64,000 nt of DNA from Prorocentrum cordatum (GCA_963575745.1 CAUYUJ010001736.1:194167-258166); one strand, 5' to 3'. Shown: positions 51,737 to 62,300, counted from the stretch's first letter. Program-made: numbers and translations. The notes: generated by a model not told the origin, from the sequence alone.

Positions 51737-53240
51737 GTGGTGCTCGGCGACCTCGGCTGTGTGGAGATGGCGGATCCCCGCGGCAGGTTGAAGAGGAACT
51801 GCGCTACAGCCCGACCTGCGATGACCTCGGAGTATGCACGCCCGCTTACAGAGCGGTAGACGTTTTCTTTGGGAACCAGCGCTACTCAGAGGACCTGGAC
51901 ATGTGGTCCATCGGGTGCCTGATGGGGGAGTTGCACACGCGCAAGGTGTTGTTCCAACCGCCAGCAGGGAGGTCTTGGGGATCCCAGGCAAGGAGCCAGG
52001 GTCGGGAGACTTCTACAATTACGAGGACCAGGAACCCGCCCCGTGGCTGGACAACCTGCCTTTCTTTGAGAAGCGGTTCAAGCGGTCGGGCGAGGATCGG
52101 CTAAGGGCTGAAACAGCGAAGGCACTCGACGGCCGAGGACGCTGGCCCGTTGACGAACTTGCAGACTGCCCCCCAGACTTGTTGAAGGCCGCCGAGAGCT
52201 GCCTGCTTTGGCACCCTGGCGCCAGAGCGACAATCAGTCGTCTAAGGGCTCGTCGCTTCCTGCAGCCGGCTGGCGCCCAGCTCGACGCGCGCATCTCCAT
52301 GGCGCCGGGGATAAACGGCGCGGGCAGGATAGCGGAGGCGGAGCTGGACCCAGACTTGCTCCGCTTCTTGCAGAGAGACCCGTGCTGGCAGAACTTGGCC
52401 GAGGAGCGCCTGGACACGGGAGCAACCGTCTCCAAATGCGTCCGAGGCGACGAGGCGGCAAAGGGCTTGAAAACAGAGGTCGCAGGCATCGTGGACGACG
52501 AAAGCCCCCCGAAGTGCCGCAGCCTCAACAAGGGCGGGAATTTGCAGATCACCCCCTCGCCCCACACGGCCGCCTTCGTGCGAGCGCTGCGGAAGAAGAT
52601 GCGCCCGCGGCTGCAACAGCTGGGAGACAAAATGCGCGAGGCTTTCAAAGCCGACGGCATGCCACCTGCCATCGCCGAGCAGAACGGAAAGCCCATCATG
52701 ACAGAGCACTTCGCCGACAACGCGTTCGCGTACGCATCGATCCAGCTCATGCAACCAGGCGCACGGGACGATGGTTGGCACACAGATGGCGGATGCTCCT
52801 TGTTGCACGCGGCCGCGGCGATTTTCGGGGCGCGCTCCGTGCAAGTGAGGATCCCAGGGGTCCTGGGAGCACATGATGGGGCGTCGCCCTCGAGCACAGC
52901 CTCTTGCGGAAGGGTCGTCACCCTCGAGCAAAAGCCTGGGTCCTTCTACATGGGCACCCTGTCCTCCCTCGAGCACAACGTGCACCGCCACGCCTCCGCG
53001 GACTGCCGGGGCTGTTTCGCGACCCACCACGAGCTGCAACAGCGCGTAGACGACAGCAGGCTGCAGATCGCCGTCATGATCCGCTCCGACGTCTTTCGGG
53101 AGTTCAGGGCGCGCAGGATCGACGCCACGCCTGGCCCGAAGGAGTCCTTCAACGTCGTGAACCACGTCGTGGCCGCTCAGCTGGCGCGGGTCCCCGTGGC
53201 GCTGCCCGACCTCACGGAGGTGCTTGACGAAATGCGGTAG
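51737..53240 (+). CDS. Protein kinase C-lobe fused to a 2-oxoglutarate/Fe(II) dioxygenase-like domain
   Basis: VVLGDLGCVEMADP supplies DLG (51749) in place of DFG. One frame change near 51783 leads to VCTPAYRAVDVFFGNQRYSE, DLDMWSIGCLMGEL (AVD in place of APE; Asp-x-Trp at 51898-51906). A second near 51960 leads to VLGIPGKEPGSGDF and a frame open to the TAG at 53238-53240. After the kinase lobe comes about 330 residues ending in a double-stranded beta-helix pattern: WHTDGG (His 52779, Asp 52785), GSFYMGTLSSLEHNVHRH (distal His 52974) and LQIAVMIRSDVFREFRAR (Arg 53082 as 2OG-binding candidate). H-x-D...H...R is the metal and cosubstrate set of 2OG dioxygenases. Substrate unknown. The domains are in one continuous frame after 51960. 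Confidence 0.65.
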
Positions 53241-53590
53241 CCCGCTTCCACGGAGGCTGTGGGGTTTTCCGATTAGTACTCAGCACGGCCCGCGCAGTCT
53301 GAAATCATCATCTTCATCGCCATCATCATTGCAATCATCGACTTCATCATCATCGTCATCATCATCATCAACATGTTCACGCCGCCATCATCGTCATGCG
53401 GGTCTTGATTTAATCATCATCATCATCACTACATGATGATGACGATGACGAGGAGATGATGATGGGTATTATGCTGATGACGATGATGAGGAGATGGTGA
53501 TGGTGATGGCGATGACGCGGACGATGATGAATATCATGACGACGATGATGACGATGATGATGACGATGCTGCGAAAACAGGTTGAGTCGG
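53241..53590. repeat. CAT/ATG triplet microsatellite
   Basis: (ATC)n/(ATG)n with orientation change near 53430: CATCATC on the left, GATGATGACG on the right, so it can fold back. It lies just after the kinase-dioxygenase stop. Confidence 0.92.
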
Positions 53591-53610
53591 TTGAATCCGA
53601 AAACCCCACC

Positions 53611-53820
53611 CTAAATCAAACCAGTCTTCCATCCAAAATGAATCGCTGTCCGTCGTTCTGGTAAATTCTGCACGTGATAAAGCCTATCCTGCCACTCTCG
53701 GACCCTCGTGCCATTTAGTATCAGCACGTCCACGTCCATAACCTTGGCAATCTCCTCCAGGCGGGAGGTATGAATAAGAGACAATGGGTTATAAACCGCC
53801 ACTCTTAAGAGAAACCTCAT
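53611..53820 (-). pseudogene. Fragment of a LINE-type (AP-like) endonuclease domain
   Basis: 70 residues: RVAVYNPLSLIHTSRLEEIA, KVMDVDVLILNGTRV and the end AIHFGWKTGLI. YNPLSL..RL..I......DV..L..T is the N-terminal pattern of endonuclease/exonuclease/phosphatase domains of non-LTR retrotransposons, where the Asn is a metal-site residue. The usual Glu of L-x-E-T is replaced (LNGTR). No reverse transcriptase follows. It is a dead fragment or one exon of a host paralog. Confidence 0.5.
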
Positions 53821-54010
53821 TGACCCCCTCCACGGCTTGCACTCACACGGCTGAGGCGGGGGGAGGGTCGCGGGAAGGCGCGAGTGTCTACGGGGCCTTC
53901 TGGACGCTGCCTGCTGCTTCGCTTGGGCCGAGGTGGCAGCCGCAGAAGAACTTGAAGTATAACTTACAGGGTTACAGGGAGTTCATCTTAACAGAGGAGG
54001 GCGACTCATG
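53821..54010. other. Unassigned
   Basis: No gene seen. Transition from GC-rich DNA to AT-richer repeated DNA. Confidence 0.45.
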
Positions 54011-54840
54011 AGTGCAAGGGGTGGTGTGAACTTACGCGTTACAAATGTAATTGAATCTTAGCTTATAGGTTTGGATGCCGAGTCACATACATAGTTGACG
54101 CAGGCATGTACGGGTTAGACGGACATTTTGAGTTAGAGAGGGGAACGCATATGAATCGCCAGGGTTAAAAAGGGAATGTAAGCTTCAGGTGGAATCGGAA
54201 CTTATAGTCAGGGTCCGGATTCATACCTCACAGTTGCATTGGTGACATAATACATTTTGAGTTAGGGAAGAGTTCGACTCTTCATTCCCAGGGTCAGAGA
54301 GATTGAGTTACAAGAACATCGAATTCGAAGTGTAAGGATTGGATACACATTTGACATCGTGAGGAACGTGATTCTCCATTGTCCGGGTAGGGAGGATTTG
54401 GAATTACAGCGGGATGTGAATCATAGTTGCCAGACTAAGAAATAAGTTATGACGTAAAGAGGCACTTTAATCTACATTGCCAGGGTCACATTTGATTTTG
54501 AGTTACGGACGAACTGGAGTCATAAGTGCCAGACTTAGTGCATCGAGTTACGTAATACTTTAAGTTCGCATTCAAAGGCTTAGAGCTTCTTTTTGAGTGG
54601 GCAAATCCGAATTGCCATGGTTTGAGAAAGCAATTAGCATTACAGAGGAGTGTTGTCAATTTGGTCGGAAGCGCAAGTTTTGGACATCGAATCAGATAGG
54701 GATTCGATGCTTAATTGCCAGGATGGGAGGGGACTCCGAACTATGCCCCTTGTCTGCCAGTTGAAAATCACTTGCGCGTGCAACTCGCGAGGACTATTGC
54801 CAACTGCCGTTTCACGTCAACCGCCCACTTCTTAGTTCCG
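54011..54840. repeat. Ancient degenerate tandem repeat with a TTGCCAGGGT core
   Basis: CGCCAGGGTTA (54157), TAGTCAGGGTC (54207), TTCCCAGGGTC (54283), TTGTCCGGGTA (54379), TTGCCAGACTA (54426), TTGCCAGGGTC (54476), AGTGCCAGACT (54525), TTGCCATGGTT (54611) and TTGCCAGGATG (54715) recur at about 50-100 bases, each followed by a GAGTTA-like step. Distinctly AT-richer than the rest of the window. Confidence 0.6.
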
Positions 54841-55825
54841 ACTCCCACCCTGTAGCCGCGAGTTGAAGTGGATAAAGCGCACGCGGATGTTTGGTCAATC
54901 TCGAGTGTTTTGTCGGCCGCGACGTGGTGGTTTCCACTGATTTTTCTTCTGGCCGCAGGAATGTCGTCAACACCCGCCTGTCTCCGCCCGCCCGATTGGC
55001 TTCGCCCCCATTTCGGCCCGAGGTTGAGGAGGAATTCCGCGCCCGCCGCGGACGCGCATTGATGGCGACTCCCATCGCTTGAAGTTGCACAGCGAACATG
55101 CGCCTACATACTGGCGCCGCCGCGGGGGCGCGAACCGCAGTGGCGTTGGTAGTCACCGCAATTTTCGCGAGCGCGACCCTCGGCCACTTCTGGTTCAGCG
55201 TATAGACATGGATAGAGAGATAGAGATAGAGAACTCATGTTCGGGCGACTGGGTCCTTTGCCAAAGCAATGTGCGCAATAGTTAGTGCAATCGTTCGTGC
55301 TGGATGCGGGCAGAATGCGTTGCATTTGGTGTCTTTTGTGCCTGAGAGAGGCCACTCACCATGAGCCGCAGGATGAAACATAGCATATTTTTTGCGACCC
55401 CATTACGAAGACCCTCTTGCCTGGAACCACAGAACCAAAGAACGACACATCAAAGCCACGCTACGGTCGGACAGAGGTATAGGGTCGAGGTCGTTTCGGG
55501 GAGGGTACCCTGGTGGTCTTCGTGCTTGTTGGATGTTCTTGTGCATCCTGGGGAAGATACCCTTGGATGTTGTGTGTCTTCTGGCCATCAGAGGATCTCA
55601 CGTTCTTGAGGGGATGCTCTTCTGGCCCAGGTCCCACTGCATGCACCCCGCTCGCCGCGCCGGCAGGAGGCGGCCGTCGCTCAGCTCCGTCGGCTCCATC
55701 CGGTCCGGCGCGTCGAGGCGGACGCCGCAGCGCCAGTCGAACATGGACCTTGCGGCGGGGCGGCTTGGGAGCAGGAGGAGGAGGAGGAGGAGGGGCCCAA
55801 GGGACGGGGATTCATGCAAACGGGG
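54841..55825. other. Unassigned
   Basis: No gene recognised. Short ATAGAGATAGAGATAGAG run at 55212-55230. The ORFs that cross it lack coding character. Confidence 0.45.
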
Positions 55826-55950
55826 GTCGCCCAGGGAGCCGGATCTTGCAAGATCCTGCAGTGCCGGGGCTGTGCTGGCCAGGGCTGGGGTGCAGGAACC
55901 TGCAGGATTCTGTAGGATCCTGCAGTATCTTGCAACGCCCGGCTGGCCTA
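55826..55950. repeat. Short CTGCAGGATC-type repeat
   Basis: TTGCAAGATCCTGCAG, CCTGCAGGATTCTGTAGG and ATCCTGCAGTATCTTGCA are closely spaced and partly inverted, so the segment can form several hairpins. Confidence 0.6.
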
Positions 55951-55984
55951 GCTTTAGATTCACACGCGTGAACAGATCCCCGAG

Positions 55985-56345
55985 GGGAACAGAAGGAGGA
56001 GCAGGAGGAGGAGGAGGAGACGGATTTGGACGAACAGGACGATCAGGAGGAGGAGGAGGAGCAGGAGGAGGAGCAGGAGGAGGACGAGGAGCAGCAGGAG
56101 CAGGGTGAGGAGGAGGAGGAGGAGGAGGAGGAGGAGGAGGAAGAGGGAGAAGCAAGAGGAGGCGAATCTGGACGAACAGGGTGATCAGGACGAGGAGGAG
56201 CAGGATCTGGACGAACAGGATGATCAGGAGGAGGAGGAGGAGGCGGAGGAGGAGGAGGAGACGGAGGATCTGGACGAACAGGATGATCTGGAGAGTCGGG
56301 AGGTGCAGGAAAAACAGGGAGTGCGAGATGAGCAGCAGCACAGCA
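55985..56345. repeat. GAGGAG tract with an embedded GGACGAACAGG repeat
   Basis: GGACGAACAGGAYGATCAGG occurs at 56031, 56172, 56211 and 56272, separated by (GGA)n tracts. It encodes LDEQDDQEEEE-type acidic strings on the plus strand, probably not a real protein. Confidence 0.85.
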
Positions 56346-56809
56346 GCAGCAGCAGCGGGGGGGATGGGATGAGCAGGAAACGGGCGAACAGCTCAGGATT
56401 ATTTGTTTGCCGTTGTCGTGCATTTCCGCTGTTGAAGGCTAGCTTTTGTTGTTAGCCACAGGTGCACATAGATAACTGACATTCCTTCTCTCTCGCACCC
56501 TGTTCATCAATTGGACTGTGCCTGAGGGGTTCCTACTTGTTTTCTGTAGTAACCAGTGGGTGCGACGCCCCAGTGCCGAGGCGTTGTTCGGGCTCTTTGG
56601 TTTGGGTTTCTTGACGCTGGCGGCGCTCGGCTTTGCTCGGGTCCCTTGGTTTTGCTTCCTTGCGTTGGCGGCACCTGGCGTTATGTGCACACGCGGCGCT
56701 TGGCGTTGCCCGGGTTCCTTAGTCGTCATGGTTCTTTGCTGCTTTCCTCGTTTTTTTGTCATGGTTCTTTGCTGCCTTTCCAGCCAAACTCATGCCAACA
56801 CAAGGTCCA
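56346..56809. other. Unassigned
   Basis: A direct repeat TCATGGTTCTTTGCTGC at 56727 and 56759. The plus-strand ORF from 56518 is hydrophobic but low-quality. No gene claimed. Confidence 0.45.
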
Positions 56810-57045
56810 CCAACGCCTATCGGCTCGAAGCAATGCCCAGACGCGCAAATCGAAGCCAAGCGATGTCCAGCAATGCCAAGCCATGCCAGGCAATGCCAAC
56901 CAATGTCCAATCATGCCAAGTACGTAGCGCCAAACAGTGTCCAGCAATGCCAAGCAACGATTCCAATTGATGCCAAGCAACGGGTCCAAACAATGCCGAG
57001 CACGGCAATGAAATGCCAAGCAGTGCTTGTATTGAACTGCGTTGC
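56810..57045. repeat. Degenerate decamer repeat (AATGCCAAGC)n
   Basis: AGCAATGCCA, CAATGCCAAG, CATGCCAGGC and similar 9-11 base steps are head to tail over about 230 bases. Confidence 0.8.
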
Positions 57046-57576
57046 ATTGCTCAGAATTGCTTGGATTTCACGTGGAGGAGAGAAGACCCCTAATCCGGGT
57101 GGCGCAGGTTTCATTGTTTTGTCAGACTGGGTTCTTGGCCCCCTGGACTCCACGAAGCGGTGTCCGCCCGAGACGTCCTCACATCGCGCTCGCGCCCGAG
57201 AGTCCGTTGCAGTTTTCTCAACAGTCGCGCTCTCTCATGATACCTCCTCGCGGTTTGCTCAGGAATCGGGCCCTCGCTTGCGGCTTCCCAGTAATCCGTA
57301 AGGGCTTCGCCCCCTGCCGCCGGCCCCCTCTCTCGGAGAATGGGCCATGGAAGAGCTAAGTCATGAGGCCTTGGCGCTGTCGTGAAGCAGTATCGAAACT
57401 TCATGCGAAGCCGATTCGCAATCAGCAAAACCAACTGATCACAAGAGGGGTTACCACACCTGGCGATTGGTAAGACGTGTATGGTTTACGGGCTTGGTTA
57501 CCACACCTTGCGATTAAAGGGCCGAGGGAGTTCTCGCAGTTTGGGTTACCACGCCTTGCGATGGATGTGCGTGAAG
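57046..57576. repeat. Spacer ending in a 48-bp triple repeat
   Basis: Mostly unique DNA to 57440. Then GGTTACCACACCTGGCGATT, GGTTACCACACCTTGCGATT and GGTTACCACGCCTTGCGATG start at about 57449, 57497 and 57545, and lead directly into the 73-bp minisatellite. Confidence 0.7.
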
Positions 57577-58232
57577 GGTGGCACCGAATTTCAGAAATGT
57601 GGCAAATCCCCTGTGTTTTTGGACCCTGACCCCGCGGATCTGCGTGAGGGGTGGCATCGAATTTCAGAAATGTGGCAAATCCCTTGTGTTTTTGGACCCT
57701 GACCCCGCGGATCTGCGTGAGGGGTGGCACCGAATTTCAGAAATGTGGCAAATCCCTTGTGTTTTTGGACCCTGACCCCGCGGATCTGCGTGAGGGGTGG
57801 CACCGAATTTCAGAAATGTGGCAAATCCCATGTTTTTGGACCCTGACCCCGCGGATCTGCGTGAGGGGTGGCACCGAATTTCAGAAATGTGGCAAATCCC
57901 ATGTGTTTTTGGACCCTGACCCCGCGGATCTGCGTGAGGGGTGGCACCGAATTTCAGAAATGTGGCAAATCCCTGTGTTTTTGGACCCTGACCCCGCGGA
58001 TCTGCGTGAGGGGTGGCACCGAATTTCAGAAATGTGGCAAATCCCTGTGTTTTTGGACCCTGACCCCGCGGATCTGCGTGAGGGGTGGCACCGAATTTCA
58101 GAAATGTGGCAAATCCCTGTGTTTTTGGACCCTGACCCCGCGGATCTGCGTGAGGGGTGGCACCGAATTTCAGAAATGTGGCAAATCCCCTGTGTTTTTG
58201 GACCCTGACCCCGCGGATCTGCGTGAGGGGTG
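57577..58232. repeat. 73-bp minisatellite, nine units
   Basis: Unit starts (GGTGGCACCG) at 57577, 57650, 57723, 57796, 57867, 57940, 58012, 58084 and 58156, so spacings are 73, 73, 73, 71, 73, 72, 72 and 72. Units are nearly identical except for the C/T-run length before TTTTTGGACC. ORFs in three frames across it are an effect of the unit lacking stops. Confidence 0.97.
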
Positions 58233-58978
58233 TCGATTTCGAGCCCCCCCAGCAATTCAGACAACGCGCCCAGGGGGTGCTAAAAATCTGGTTTGGGCCT
58301 CCCCCCCCCTCGCGCGGTCAATCAACTAGTTACAGTAACCAGCAATAAGTCAACTAGTTACAGTAACCAGCAAGAAGCAGAACTGTAACACTGGAAACTA
58401 CAAGCTACAACTGGTACAGGAAACTGCGAACCGCGCTCCTACAGCCTGGTGGCCCCACAAGGGGGCCGGCGGATTTATCTTGGCATCGCTCGGGCGTGTG
58501 CATTTTCTTCTCGGCGAGGGCTGTCGAAGAGCAGCTTGGATCATCTCGCGAAGAAAACCACGCACGAAACCGAAACACGCACGGGGAATGGACGTCCGAG
58601 CGACGGCGAGTTGCGCCGTTCGCCTCCGTGCCCCACCCGCCTGCGAGGGCCCGCCCGGCCGCCCCACCCGTGGTGGCCCGCCCTGCCCGCCTGCCCGGAG
58701 AGCCCGCCCGCCCGCCCCCCCGCGGCCGGTCCGTCCCGCCCGCTGGGGTGCACCCCCCCGGCCCGCCCGCCCGCTGCAGTCAACCCGCACAGTGCGGATG
58801 GCCAACCGTCCCAGGGGTACTTCTGGATGCCCACCTCCCAGTCCACTTCTGGCGCCTTCCTGCTTCAGGAGTCGAGCGGCCTTCCCTCTTTTCCCTCCTC
58901 TTCGGGAGGTGGGCGGGGACCCCAGTCTACTTCCACCGCCTTCCCACTTCATGCTTCTGCCTCCTGCTTCCGACCGAC
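58233..58978. other. Unassigned, with a short tandem duplication
   Basis: TCAACTAGTTACAGTAACCA is present twice (58319 and 58348), 29 bases apart. From 58620 the sequence is CCCGCCCG-rich, like 1340-1730. No gene. Confidence 0.5.
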
Positions 58979-59166
58979 GGGTACTCCAGATTTCGTAATA
59001 AAAGGGAGGGGGTCTGGACCTTCCAAGACAAGCCATTTCAGACCTCCACCGTGGGAGAACCCTCCAAAACGTCGTCCCCAGACCCCCCCAGGCCCTCCAA
59101 GATAGCCTGGAAGAGACCCCCCCGAAATGAGACCCCCCTCCCTTTATTACGAAATCTGGAGTACCC
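58979..59166. mobile_element. MITE-like element with terminal inverted repeats of about 36 bp
   Basis: 188 bp. Left end GGGTACTCCAGATTTCGTAA (58979-) with the following TAAAAGGGAGGGGGTCT; the right end is its complement, ending at GGAGTACCC (59166). The arms differ only by two single-base length differences in the A and G runs. The inside has no ORF. No clear target-site duplication was seen. Confidence 0.65.
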
Positions 59167-59285
59167 TTGCATGCTTGCCTCCTCGGTCCATCCCTGGCCA
59201 CTTTCGTTGGCCGCGCCCCGCCCGGAAAAGCGTCGACGTGGCCTTCCAGGGTCGGGTCGGGCGAAAGGGGGGGATAGCAAAGCGG

Positions 59286-59318
59286 GGGTTTGAAAATCAG
59301 CTCACGTAGCTGATTTTC
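59286..59318. repeat. Perfect short hairpin
   Basis: GAAAATCAGCT and AGCTGATTTTC around a 5-base CACGT centre (about 59293-59319). It may be a terminator-like or MITE remnant; function unknown. Confidence 0.6.
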
Positions 59319-59319
59319 C

Positions 59320-60055
59320 CGGCGCCGGAGGCGGCCATGTCTCGAGGAATGGGCCCCTCGGTGAGGCCGAAACCAGCTGCATGCAGCAGATTTCGTACCC
59401 CCCCCTTTCCCAATCCCCCCCTTTCGCCCGGCCCGACAGGGCCCCTGCGTCCTTGCCGCGCCTCCTTACCCTACGGGTCGACTGTGGGGGCCCGCCGGCT
59501 CACCTCTTCGGAGGCCCGTCTGCCCGCTTGGATGTCACGTCGTCTCGCCCGCCCGGCCCGCCCGTGAGGGCTCGCCCGTTCGACTCGACCGCTGGGTCCG
59601 CCCGCCCACCCTCGGGGGCGGAAAAGAGGGGGGTGATGACTAGGGGGGGGTGGATATCATGGCGGGGGCCATGATATTTCCCCAGATTTCACGGCGCCTC
59701 TTCCTCTTATTTTATGACGTACCTGGCCTCCCCGCTGGGCCGCGCACATGCCGCCGGTCATGATTTGCACCCCCCCCTCTTGGACACCCCCCTCTTGGCC
59801 GCTCCCGACACCCCCCGCCCTTGAGGGTCCGCGTGCTGATGCTCCTGCTTTTCGCTCCCCCCTTCGGCCCTCGGCTCGGGGAGGCGGGTGAGCCGGAACG
59901 CGGGTCTGCCGGAGATTTCTGACGAGCGCGGCCCGGACTTTGACGGTCCCGTTTTCGTGGCATGTTTGCAGCGGGAGTTCGCGTCGAATTTCAGATTGGG
60001 TCACGTCGTTTTCATGTGTGCCCCGTCGTGCCAGCCCGCGTCACCCGTATCGGGC
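59320..60055. other. Unassigned
   Basis: C-rich tracts and G runs. A GGGCCATGATA and TATCATGGC pair near 59655-59675 forms a small palindrome (ATATCATGGC..GCCATGATAT). No gene seen. Confidence 0.5.
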
Positions 60056-60211
60056 GAAGAGAACTATGCACATGCACCGATCCTGACAACGCCCGTCCTT
60101 GACCCAGGATCGGTGCATATACTTTCCTGGCCAAGGTAAGAGGGCGTATGCACCGATCCTGGGCTCAGGATGGTCCTGGCCAGAATCGGTGTATGTGCAT
60201 AGTTCTCTTTC
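60056..60211. mobile_element. Foldback element with nested inverted repeats
   Basis: The left arm GAAGAGAACTATGCACATGC (60056-) and right arm ending GCATAGTTCTCTTTC (60211) are complementary over about 30 bases with few mismatches. Inside, ATGCACCGATCCTG faces CAGGATCGGTGCAT, and a third ATGCACCGATCCTGGG follows. About 156 bp, without coding capacity. Confidence 0.65.
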
Positions 60212-60344
60212 CTCTACCGTACCCGACTCTGATACGTCTCCCCGAGCGATGCTCCCATCTCTTTCCGTCTTCCTCCCCTCTCGTTCCCGCTCTCTCGCTT
60301 GCTCCAGCTTCAGGGTCCGCGCCAACTGCACGTGGCAGACGAGG

Positions 60345-60670
60345 CAGCCATGCCCTCGAAGGCGGTACGGTCGAAGGCGGAGGGGTGACGAAGGGGGCGA
60401 GCATCGAGGGCTTGGGCGTATACATGTCAGGAGGGGAAGAAACACACAGACAATTAATCGTCGATCCCCTAGAAAATACGGGAACATGAACATATGGGAA
60501 GTGGGGGGGAAGACGAAGACCCAGAAAATATCGGAAAATATTGGGAATATGTTTATTTGTGTGTCTTTATTTGTGTGTCCTGGGGCCCCTTCATATACCC
60601 TCAAAGGTGGTACGGTCGAAGACGAAGAGGTGACGAAGGGGGCGAGCATCGAGGGTATGGACGTACACAT
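60345..60670. repeat. Duplicated block, about 70 bp, 248 bp apart
   Basis: CCCTCGAAGGCGGTACGGTC (about 60352) to GAGCATCGAGGG recurs at about 60600 as CCCTCAAAGGTGGTACGGTC to GAGCATCGAGGG. The intervening sequence includes GTTTATTTGTGTGTC and TTTATTTGTGTGTC in tandem. Confidence 0.7.
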
Positions 60671-60715
60671 GGTACGCGCGAGCAACGAAGATGGAGTAGG
60701 CTTACCATGGTGATT

Positions 60716-60785
60716 CCTCCTCCTTCTCCTCTTCCTCCTCCTCCTCCTCCTCCTCCTCCTCCTCCTCCTCCTCCTCCCCCTCCAC
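60716..60785. repeat. (CTC)n microsatellite
   Basis: Nearly pure CTC repeat. Confidence 0.95.
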
Positions 60786-60879
60786 AATTACTCAATATGA
60801 ATACTACTCTCCCTCTTCCCCCGAAGGCGGCCTGAAAATATTCGACCCCCCCCCGCGTACTGTTTTTTTACACATAGGA

Positions 60880-61060
60880 TTCCCGGGAGTTGGGTTTCCG
60901 CCTGGGTTTTTTTCAAAACGTTGCTCTCGCTGAGGCGACGGCCTCATTTCTGGTCCCGAATCGTTCCGAATCGTGCTCCCGCTGCAGCGTGGGCCTCATT
61001 TTCGGATCGGTGTTTTGCCTCCGTCGTTCAGGATGGCGTTCTCGCCCCAGCGCGGGCCTC
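60880..61060. repeat. Degenerate repeat, about 57-bp unit
   Basis: Three diverged units with CGGCCTCATTTCTGGTCC, GGGCCTCATTTTCGGATC and GGGCCTCTTTCTCG, each preceded by a CTCGCTGAGGCG-like or CTCCCGCTGCAGCG-like stretch. Confidence 0.55.
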
Positions 61061-61129
61061 TTTCTCGCGCGCCCATCCGCCCGCCACCACCGCGCCGCAC
61101 CACGCCCCGCCCCGCCGCACGCACACCCA

Positions 61130-61267
61130 CCGCCACTTCCACCCACCAACGCACGCACGCACGCGCACCACCACCGCGCACCGCCACCACCACCGCACTA
61201 CCCCACCCACCACCACCACGCTACACCGCGTCACACCACATCACACGCGCGCACACACAGACACACA

Positions 61268-61353
<86 letters not shown>

Positions 61354-61600
61354 CGCACACACGCACACACGCACACACAGACACACACACACACACACCA
61401 CCGCCACCACCACCACCGCCATCACGCACGTACGCACCTGGCCCACCACCAAACCACCAAGACGCCACACCACGTCACACCACAGCACACGCGCACACAC
61501 GCACACACACACACACACACATACACACCACCACCACAACAACCACAACCACGCACACACGCACGCACGCACGCGCACCACCACCCACTACGCACACGCG
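61130..61600. repeat. (CACG)n and (CA)n microsatellite complex
   Basis: CACCAC steps, then (GCAC)n at 61265-61315, (CA)n at 61315-61395, more CACCAC, then (CA)n at 61490-61535 and CACGCACG at 61555-61575. Confidence 0.95.
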
Positions 61601-61716
61601 CGCGCGAGCCACAGGTCCGCTACGACACGCGTCCGCGGATAGAGAAAATCAGCGCCATGGTAAGGGATGGGAGGGAGGGGTAGGATGTCAGATGTTGACG
61701 CGAGCGCACCTAACTT

Positions 61717-61790
61717 GTCCCCCTCCCCCTCCCCCTTCTCCTCCTCCTCCTCCTCCTCCTCCTCCTCCTCCTCCTCCTCCTCCTCTAGCT
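61717..61790. repeat. (CTC)n microsatellite
   Basis: C/T-rich stretch ending in a nearly pure CTC run. Confidence 0.95.
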
Positions 61791-62069
61791 ATAGCTGACC
61801 TCCCTTTTCCACCTGCCAGGTTCGCCCAACGCATTTTGACGCCCTTGGCATCAGAACCACGCCTTTCGCAGTACGTGCAGAAGAGCATTGCTCCGCGATC
61901 AGTCTTTATCGTGGTGGTAGCGAGGGGCGTGCCCCCTCCACCTGTCTGGCGCGGCGCTATCCATATCCAGCCCTGCGGGGCCCAGTGTTCGACAAGACGA
62001 CGCCGTCGAGGAGAACCACGGAATCAAAGACCAGCGTCTTCGTGTCGCTGCGGGTGCAGTTGTTCTCCC

Positions 62070-62300
62070 CCGTCAGCAAAGCAGCCGACGAGCTCATCTG
62101 CGCCTACCACCCGTACCCCCACGGCAGCGACGCCGCCGACGCCAATTATTCCCAACAGCTCTTCACCAACGTCAGCGACGCCGCCGACTGCATCTACGCC
62201 TATCAGCTCTTCTCCCTGTCAGCGAAACCGCCGACGACACTTACGCCTATCAACGTCTCTCCAACCTCAGCGACGCCGCCGACGACATCTACGCGACTTG
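62070..62300. repeat. Degenerate repeat with GTCAGCGACGCCGCCGAC core, about 55-bp unit
   Basis: Four units: GTCAGCAAAGCAGCCGAC, GCAGCGACGCCGCCGACG, GTCAGCGACGCCGCCGAC and TCAGCGACGCCGCCGACG, with CGCCTATCAGCTCTTCTC-like tails. One plus-strand frame gives a repeated SDAAD..YAYQLF motif, but no gene context supports translation. Confidence 0.6.
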
